Assembly (NCBI GenBank): GCA_001701115.1
Contig: DAAJ01000026.1
Location: 9,703-19,867, forward strand
DNA length: 10,165 nucleotides
Source of the DNA: Bacteroidales bacterium GP2
GTDB lineage: Bacteria > Bacteroidota > Bacteroidia > Bacteroidales > Muribaculaceae
Direction: 5' to 3'
In this document: piece by piece, positions 6,169 through 10,165 of the stretch
Numbering within the stretch: position 1 is the stretch's first letter
Layout: every line of letters starts with the position of its first letter
The notes under the pieces: model-generated
What the model saw: only the letters and a program-made list of their open reading frames with translations
The model's database searches: none
Told to the model about the DNA's origin: nothing
Translations under genes and position numbers: made by a program

Positions 6169-8194
6169 ACAATGATTTCTTGTCTATCAGCCCGCTCGGA
6201 CGATAGTTGATAAAGTATAGCTTGCTGTTCACATTCCCTCCGGCTGGAATCTGCTCGAAGTCAAAACCATTCTGTACACCTTCCCATTTCACCGGGTTTT
6301 CGCTTCCGCTCCTGAGCCAGTTGATAATAAACATTCCTGCATCGAACCCGAAAAGACCTTGACGGGGCATGAAGTTAGCCATAGGAGCGCCATACCATTC
6401 AACATATTTCTTTTCAATATTCTTCACGGTCGCGTCATCCGGGTCGGTGAAGAAGCGACTGTAAACAGTAGTGTTTGCCTTGTGCATATTGGCAAGCGTC
6501 TCACCACGGAAAGTTATCCATTCAGGATAACCGAAAACCTTCACCGGGTCAGGATTGAGCGACTTCTCCTTAAATTCTATAATTGCCGGTAGAACACGGT
6601 TCAGCTCCACCTGTTTGCCAGAGTTGGGAATAAAAGCGTACTGCCCGTTAATATCAAGTTCGTCCAAAGCAGAGCCATTCATCGTGCCGTCAAAGAAAAT
6701 CTCCTTGTAATCTATGCCGCGTGATGCAAGCTCCACTTTCAGCATCTCAACATACTCCTCTTTATCCTTCTCGCCATTGTTTCTTGTCAGTATTACCGGA
6801 GTGTGGCTGCCGAGGTTCTTGAGGATGCCGTTGATAGCCTTGCGGTACATGTCGTGGTGGGGAATATTTCCCTGCATGAGCCGCGGGTTGGTGAGATATG
6901 CTTCGTCCTTGACAACAAAGAGGTTCAAAACATCTATGTTGTGGTTGCGCCCGTAATCGGCGAGCGCGTTCAGCTGCCCTTCATTGTCCGATGCAATTAT
7001 CACATTTGCCTCTGCAAGCTGCGGATTGGCTATAATGCTGGCTATGCCACCGGCATCGGAGCTGTCAAAAGTGAGGATATTGATTGCCGTGCCGCAATTG
7101 CGCATGCTGTCCACTGCAACAAGGAATCCCTTGTAAAACTCAGTATATAACTGCGCCTGGCGTGACTGTTCCTCATTAGAAAGCATGAAGGGCAAAGTCA
7201 CCGCGATAGTCATCGAACCGGAAACCTCCGACACCTCCTCGACAGGCTCGAAGCCTGGTTGCATTGCAACAGGATTCTCTTCTGCTGCATCACCGGATTT
7301 CGGAATCACAAGTTCCATCCCTTTGCGCAGGCTTATCACATCAGGATTTGCCGCTTCAAGCTCCTCAACGCTTATCCCGTATTCCCGGGCTATGGAAAAG
7401 AATGTGTCTTTATTTTTTACTTTATAGACCTCTTTTTTATTTTCAGGCACCGGAACTTGGGTAACAGGCTCCTGCACCACAGGGACTTCATTCACAGGCA
7501 TCTCCTCAGGCTCGGACGATTCCTTTTTCGGAACATCCACCACTGCCGGCTGCGGGGCGTCAACAAGTGCCACAAGCGATTCATCATTGCCTGCTTCCGG
7601 AAGCAAAATCACCGTGCCGGATGAATAACGCTCACGGTCAAGACCGGGATTTGCGGCAAGGATAGCATCGACTGTGGTGCCGTTTGCGCGGGCTATTCCA
7701 TAAAGGGTCTCCCCTTCGCCTATTACATGCTTCTTCATTGCGGGCACAAGCTCTGCGGCAGGCACCGATTCCGAAGGCACAGACACCGGAGCGCTTACAA
7801 TAAGCCTCTGACCCGGACGGATGCCATCCTGCGCCGAGGGATTCCATTCACACAGCTGCTCAGGTGTGACACCGTACTGCTTGCTGATGCCATAAAGGGT
7901 TTCCTTGTTTTTAACAACATGGATTTGACCTTCTATGTCCCCGGACACCGGGAAATAAAGGGTTTGCCCCGCCTTCAGCCCGTCGGCAACCGAAGGATTC
8001 AGCCGCTCGATTTCGCTCTGCGGTATGTTCAGCTTTCTGCTGATAGAGTATATAGTCTCCTTGGCTCCAACCTCATAGTAGTGGTAAGCGGTGCCGTTTA
8101 TGCTTTTTATGGGGAGGCTGTCCATCTGGGTCTGAGCCGCCAAGCTGCTGGCTACGGCAAGACACACTCCCAAAACCATCCGTTTCAAAACCAT
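6167..8194 (-). CDS. Four-LysM periplasmic protein with C-terminal periplasmic-binding-protein type I domain
   Basis: A 675-aa exported protein. The signal peptide is 1-21 (MVLKR, hydrophobic 6-15, cleavage near SLAAQ). Four peptidoglycan-binding LysM domains lie at about 39-82, 91-134, 156-199 and 256-299, each with the (E/D)T-(I/L/F)-(Y/F)-x-I core and an NP turn. A Pro/Val/Glu-rich linker spans about 213-252. Residues about 327-670 resemble a periplasmic-binding-protein type I (branched-chain amino-acid-binding or LpoA-C-like) fold, opening MTIAVTLPFML. The fusion suggests an envelope scaffold or cell-wall synthesis regulator rather than a transporter component; no ABC permease is nearby. 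The frame stays open upstream to 8638 but there runs antisense to the AlkD-like gene. The ATG at 8230 would abut the predicted transcription start, so 8194 is preferred; 8179 is a possible shorter start. Confidence 0.88.
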   Translation of the reverse strand: MVLKRMVLGVCLAVASSLAAQTQMDSLPIKSINGTAYHYYEVGAKETIYSISRKLNIPQSEIERLNPSVADGLKAGQTLYFPVSGDIEGQIHVVKNKETLYGISKQYGVTPEQLCEWNPSAQDGIRPGQRLIVSAPVSVPSESVPAAELVPAMKKHVIGEGETLYGIARANGTTVDAILAANPGLDRERYSSGTVILLPEAGNDESLVALVDAPQPAVVDVPKKESSEPEEMPVNEVPVVQEPVTQVPVPENKKEVYKVKNKDTFFSIAREYGISVEELEAANPDVISLRKGMELVIPKSGDAAEENPVAMQPGFEPVEEVSEVSGSMTIAVTLPFMLSNEEQSRQAQLYTEFYKGFLVAVDSMRNCGTAINILTFDSSDAGGIASIIANPQLAEANVIIASDNEGQLNALADYGRNHNIDVLNLFVVKDEAYLTNPRLMQGNIPHHDMYRKAINGILKNLGSHTPVILTRNNGEKDKEEYVEMLKVELASRGIDYKEIFFDGTMNGSALDELDINGQYAFIPNSGKQVELNRVLPAIIEFKEKSLNPDPVKVFGYPEWITFRGETLANMHKANTTVYSRFFTDPDDATVKNIEKKYVEWYGAPMANFMPRQGLFGFDAGMFIINWLRSGSENPVKWEGVQNGFDFEQIPAGGNVNSKLYFINYRPSGLIDKKSL

Positions 8195-8238
8195 TGCAAA
8201 AAGTTTTATTTTTGTGTTGGGATAATTCATACAAGATG

Positions 8239-8270
8239 CAAAGATAATCCCTTTAGCGGAAATATGCAAC
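8239..8270 (-). promoter_or_regulatory. Promoter of the LysM/PBP1-barrel operon
   Basis: The minus strand carries TATCTTTG at 8239-8246, a perfect TAnnTTTG element, with GTTG at 8267-8270 exactly 20 bp upstream as a -33 candidate. Transcription would begin near 8233, which favours the ATG at 8194 over the one at 8230 as the LysM start. Confidence 0.6.
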
Positions 8271-8281
8271 GAGCTTTTTTG

Positions 8282-8289
8282 TACCTTTG
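8282..8289 (+). promoter_or_regulatory. -7 promoter element of the AlkD-like gene
   Basis: TACCTTTG followed by CC is a perfect TAnnTTTG element 17 bp before the ATG at 8307, implying a very short leader. The T-run immediately upstream is too close to be a -33 element. It is divergent from the LysM promoter at 8239-8270. Confidence 0.5.
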
Positions 8290-8306
8290 CCACAAAATTG
8301 CAAACC

Positions 8307-8855
8307 ATGGCACAATTCAACGATATGCAGACCATTAAGCGCAATCTTTTCGCGATGCGAAACGGAATTGTCGCTGACACCCTACGAAAGGCTGGCTCAC
8401 CTTTCCCAATTATCTTCGGAGTAAACCTGCCGCAACTTGACGAAATAGCGGCTAACACCGGAAAAAACATGGAGCTGGCACTGCAATTATATAATGACGC
8501 GCGCACGCGCGAGAGCATGCTTATTGCACCCATGATTTTCCCGCCCGAGGAAATGACGCATGAACTGGCTATGGAGTGGCTCAGGCAAAGCAAAGCGGTT
8601 GAGGTGACCGACATTCTTTGCCACAAACTGTTGCGCAAACTGCCATTTGCTTCTGAGATAGCTGCTGCGGCACTTCAATCAACAGATGAAATGCTCAGAT
8701 ATGGTGGAATAAGGCTGCTGTGGAACCTGCTCCCCTCGCCTGCAAAAGAATTTAAGGCTGAGATTGAGGCAGAAGCGATGAAAGCATCACCGCTCACAAA
8801 ACGCCCCGCAGAAATGCTGCTTGAGGAGATTGATTTCCTCACAGCACAGGAATAA
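8307..8855 (+). CDS. Short AlkD-like DNA alkylation repair (ALK/HEAT-repeat) family protein
   Basis: A 182-aa all-helical soluble protein whose order of motifs resembles the AlkD DNA glycosylase family: FGVNLPQLDEIA (37-48), ELALQLYNDARTRESMLIAPMI (56-77), the active-site-like helix AVEVTDILCHKLLRKLPFA (97-115) and EMLRYGGIRLLWNLL (128-142). AlkD uses a Trp-x-x-x-Asp pair plus an Arg and a second Trp around the lesion. From memory of that family, Asp102 and Arg131 align, but the first Trp is Val98 and the second Trp lies in the missing C-terminal part, the protein being about 50 aa shorter than AlkD. It may be a non-catalytic DNA binder or have another activity. The ATG at 8307 is preferred over an in-frame TTG at 8298 because of the close promoter. 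Confidence 0.65.
   Translation: MAQFNDMQTIKRNLFAMRNGIVADTLRKAGSPFPIIFGVNLPQLDEIAANTGKNMELALQLYNDARTRESMLIAPMIFPPEEMTHELAMEWLRQSKAVEVTDILCHKLLRKLPFASEIAAAALQSTDEMLRYGGIRLLWNLLPSPAKEFKAEIEAEAMKASPLTKRPAEMLLEEIDFLTAQE
8497..8511. repeat. Alternating purine-pyrimidine CG tract inside the AlkD-like gene
   Basis: ACGCGCGCACGCGCG is a 15-bp strictly alternating purine-pyrimidine run. CGCGCG at 8498-8503 and 8506-8511 are both direct and inverted copies around CA. It encodes Ala-Arg-Thr-Arg at residues 65-68, so it may simply reflect codon choice, though such tracts can adopt Z-DNA. Confidence 0.5.
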
Positions 8856-8857
8856 TT

Positions 8858-8876
8858 ATTCAGCGCGGGGCTGAAT
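8858..8876. terminator. Stem-loop between convergent AlkD-like and EamA genes
   Basis: ATTCAGC (8858-8864) and GCTGAAT (8870-8876) form a perfect 7-bp stem with a 5-nt GC-rich loop, starting 3 bp after the AlkD-like stop. It covers the EamA stop codon (8860-8862). On the minus strand an AT-rich run (AATAATTATT) follows the stem. It is well placed to act as a bidirectional terminator. Confidence 0.45.
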
Positions 8877-9801
8877 CGCGACCCTCCGGGGCGCCTTTAC
8901 CTATCTTTTCACTCGCTATCACCCCTCCGAGAATCAGCGCGCACCCTATATAGCCGACAATCGACACCTTCTCGCTCAAAAGCCATGCCGATAATATAAG
9001 GGTGACTATAGGACAGAAATACAGGTAATTGCCTGTCTTGACGGCGCCCAAATGCTTTACCGCACTGCCCCATAAAAGATATGACACAAGCGAGGCAAAA
9101 AGACCAAGGAAAAGCAGGTTGCCGAACACTTCCGGCGAAAATAGCATTGAAAAACTCATGTGCGTTTTGTCAAGGAGCAGAAACGGCAATGCGGTCACAA
9201 GACCATAGAAAAATGTTTTGCGGGTGATGAACCATGTGCTGTAGGTGCTGGTCAAAGGGCGAAGTATCACGCTGTACACTGCCCAGCAAATTGCGGCAAG
9301 CAAAGAAAGCAAATCTCCTATCGGATTGACTTCCAGATTCATGCTGCTGTTGAAAATCACGCAGGCAACTCCGCCGAGCGCAATCAAGGACCCTATGACA
9401 ACCCCTTTGCTTATCCGCTCGCTCTTATACATCACTGCAACAATAATGGTGGTGAGCAGCGGCGACAAAGTCACTATCAGCGACACATTGCTCACAAGAG
9501 TGTACTCAACCGCAACATTCTCAGCTATGAAATACACTGACCCGCCGCACACTCCGCATAGAAAAAACAGAAGCTCATCACGCACGCTGCGCGAAAGGAA
9601 AGGACGGGGACATATCAGCAAAGTGAATATATATGCAAGCAAAAATCTGCATAAATATATTTCAACCGCACTCAGACCGCTATTCAATAGCACTTTCGTG
9701 CAAATGAACGAGCCCCCCCAGGCAGTCACAGCTATCAGAGCACCAACATGATACATCATATTGGAGCCGCGTTCGGGTCTTATTGAATGTATGCGTGTCA
9801 T
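8860..9801 (-). CDS. EamA/DMT-superfamily inner-membrane transporter
   Basis: Drug/metabolite-transporter family permease of 313 aa with ten predicted helices in two EamA repeats (about 18-150 and 161-297). The first helix contains the family pattern AVTAWGGSFICTK (24-36). Later helices include IGSLIALGGVACVIF (136-150), LLSLLAAICWAVYSVILRPL (164-183) and IGCALILGGVIASEK (286-300). The cytoplasmic C-terminal tail (KGAPEGRDSAPR) is short and hydrophilic. Substrate cannot be assigned; family members export amino acids, nucleobases or other metabolites. The ATG at 9801 follows AAGGAG by only one base, and the Met pair at residues 15-16 (9759/9756) lies immediately before helix 1, so a start about 14 codons later is possible. 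It is convergent with the AlkD-like gene across a stem-loop. Confidence 0.92.
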   Translation of the reverse strand: MTRIHSIRPERGSNMMYHVGALIAVTAWGGSFICTKVLLNSGLSAVEIYLCRFLLAYIFTLLICPRPFLSRSVRDELLFFLCGVCGGSVYFIAENVAVEYTLVSNVSLIVTLSPLLTTIIVAVMYKSERISKGVVIGSLIALGGVACVIFNSSMNLEVNPIGDLLSLLAAICWAVYSVILRPLTSTYSTWFITRKTFFYGLVTALPFLLLDKTHMSFSMLFSPEVFGNLLFLGLFASLVSYLLWGSAVKHLGAVKTGNYLYFCPIVTLILSAWLLSEKVSIVGYIGCALILGGVIASEKIGKGAPEGRDSAPR

Positions 9802-9822
9802 TCTCCTTGTTATTTTATGCTA

Positions 9823-9853
9823 CAAAATTAATAAAAATTTATTTTTGCATAAA
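9823..9853 (-). promoter_or_regulatory. Promoter of the EamA transporter gene
   Basis: TAATTTTG on the minus strand (9823-9830) matches TAnnTTTG perfectly, with TTTA (9850-9853) 19 bp upstream as an imperfect -33 element. It lies 21 bp before the ATG at 9801, in an AT-rich divergent region (9802-9987) shared with the lipoprotein gene, for which no clear promoter was found. Confidence 0.45.
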
Positions 9854-9987
9854 GATTAAATAAACAACTTTTTTCAGAACCATATCCACTGCTTAGTTGT
9901 ATTTCTATTATGAAAGCCCGATTTGATGAAGCGCGGAAAATCTGCTGCAGTCCCCGGGTGGCATTAAACTTATTAAAAATTGAAATT

Positions 9988-10165
9988 ATGAAAAAAGTCA
10001 ACATTTTCACCATCGGGGCATTGTCGCTCTGTTTACTCGCTTCCTCAGGTTGCAGCAGTTTCACCAACACAGGTAAAGGCGCGCTCATTGGCGGTGGCGG
10101 CGGTGCCGCTCTCGGCGCAGGCTTAGGAGCGCTCATCGGCGGAGGCAAAGGTGCAGGCATCGGCA
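9988..10165 (+). CDS. Glycine-zipper lipoprotein, probably OmpA family, C-terminus cut by window edge
   Basis: Fifty-nine codons are visible. MKKVN plus hydrophobic 6-18 leads to ASSGC, a lipobox-like site with Cys22, so an outer-membrane lipoprotein is likely although Ser at -3 is not ideal. From residue 27 the sequence is a glycine zipper (GKGALIGGGGGAALGAG, continuing to the edge) that usually packs helices in membranes. In Bacteroidales this arrangement is commonly followed by a peptidoglycan-binding OmpA C-terminal domain, which would lie past the right edge; that part is inference. An in-frame ATG at 9910 would add 26 residues ahead of the signal peptide (including CCS) and spoil it, so 9988 is chosen. 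Confidence 0.8.
   Translation, partial: MKKVNIFTIGALSLCLLASSGCSSFTNTGKGALIGGGGGAALGAGLGALIGGGKGAGIG

Noticed and set aside
6327..7213. Amino-acid ABC transporter substrate-binding component
   Set aside because: The binding-protein-like domain is fused to four LysM domains and no permease or transporter ATPase gene is adjacent; the ABC-F protein is not a membrane transporter.
7727..8338. 203-aa plus-strand open frame
   Set aside because: It lies opposite the LysM/PBP1 gene, has Arg/His-rich low-quality composition and no domain. It is a shadow of the real minus-strand gene.
8195..8638. N-terminal extension of the LysM protein reaching back to 8638
   Set aside because: The extension runs antisense through the AlkD-like gene and its promoter, lacks any recognisable domain, and would bury the signal peptide. 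The perfect -7 element at 8239-8246 supports a start at 8194.
9245..9751. 168-aa plus-strand open frame
   Set aside because: It is antisense to the ten-helix EamA gene. Its Ser/Thr/Arg-rich composition without motifs is what the complement of a membrane-protein gene produces.
9828..10160. 110-aa minus-strand frame with Pro/Ala-rich repeats
   Set aside because: The Pro/Ala repeats are the reverse complement of the glycine-zipper codons of the lipoprotein gene. The signal peptide and lipobox on the plus strand decide the direction.
1..10165. Mobile element, prophage, CRISPR array or defence island
   Set aside because: No transposase, integrase, phage gene, repeat-spacer pattern or paired terminal inverted repeats were seen. 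Gene families and promoter motifs are uniform across the window.

Overview
The window looks like a housekeeping stretch of a Bacteroidota chromosome, most likely order Bacteroidales (possibly a gut family such as Muribaculaceae; the family is inference). The evidence is the recurrent -7 element TAnnTTTG ahead of starts (TACCTTTG three times, TATCTTTG once, TAATTTTG once), near absence of Shine-Dalgarno sequences, a PorT-type outer-membrane barrel, a LysM protein fused to a periplasmic-binding-protein domain, and an OmpA-type glycine-zipper lipoprotein. I see no insertion sequence, phage gene, CRISPR array, tRNA or rRNA.

Layout. Positions 1-565 (-) hold the N-terminal three quarters of a chromosomal ParA/Soj ATPase, cut by the left edge. 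A 143-bp AT-rich gap (566-708) carries a cluster of DnaA-box-like 9-mers and a probable parA promoter. Next is queA (709-1926, -), for queuosine tRNA modification. A divergent promoter region separates queA from an ABC-F ATPase of the YbiT type (2010-3626, +), followed after 2 bp by a Dabb-family protein (3629-3922, +). A perfect 10-bp-stem hairpin lies just beyond, inside the 3' end of a convergent stand-alone HsdR-N-like PD-(D/E)XK nuclease gene (3910-4389, -). That gene is divergent from holA, DNA polymerase III delta (4432-5475, +), with a 12-bp palindrome between them.

A cell-envelope operon on the minus strand follows: a 675-aa protein with four LysM domains and a periplasmic-binding-protein type I domain (6167-8194), whose stop codon overlaps a perfect Shine-Dalgarno sequence for a PorT-like beta-barrel (5468-6154). 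Divergent to it is a short AlkD-like ALK/HEAT-repeat protein (8307-8855, +), convergent across a hairpin with a ten-helix EamA/DMT transporter (8860-9801, -). The right edge cuts a glycine-zipper lipoprotein (9988 onward, +).

Themes: replication and segregation (ParA, candidate DnaA sites, HolA, two possible DNA-repair proteins), translation (QueA, ABC-F) and envelope (LysM/PBP1, barrel, EamA, lipoprotein). The most notable points are an ABC-F protein whose departures from consensus all fall in one of its two composite ATP sites, the DnaA-box cluster beside parA, the LysM-PBP1/barrel pair with unusually strong SD coupling, and the shortened AlkD-like protein lacking the catalytic tryptophans. 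No intact gene is without a recognisable family and no stretch over 300 bases lacks a gene.
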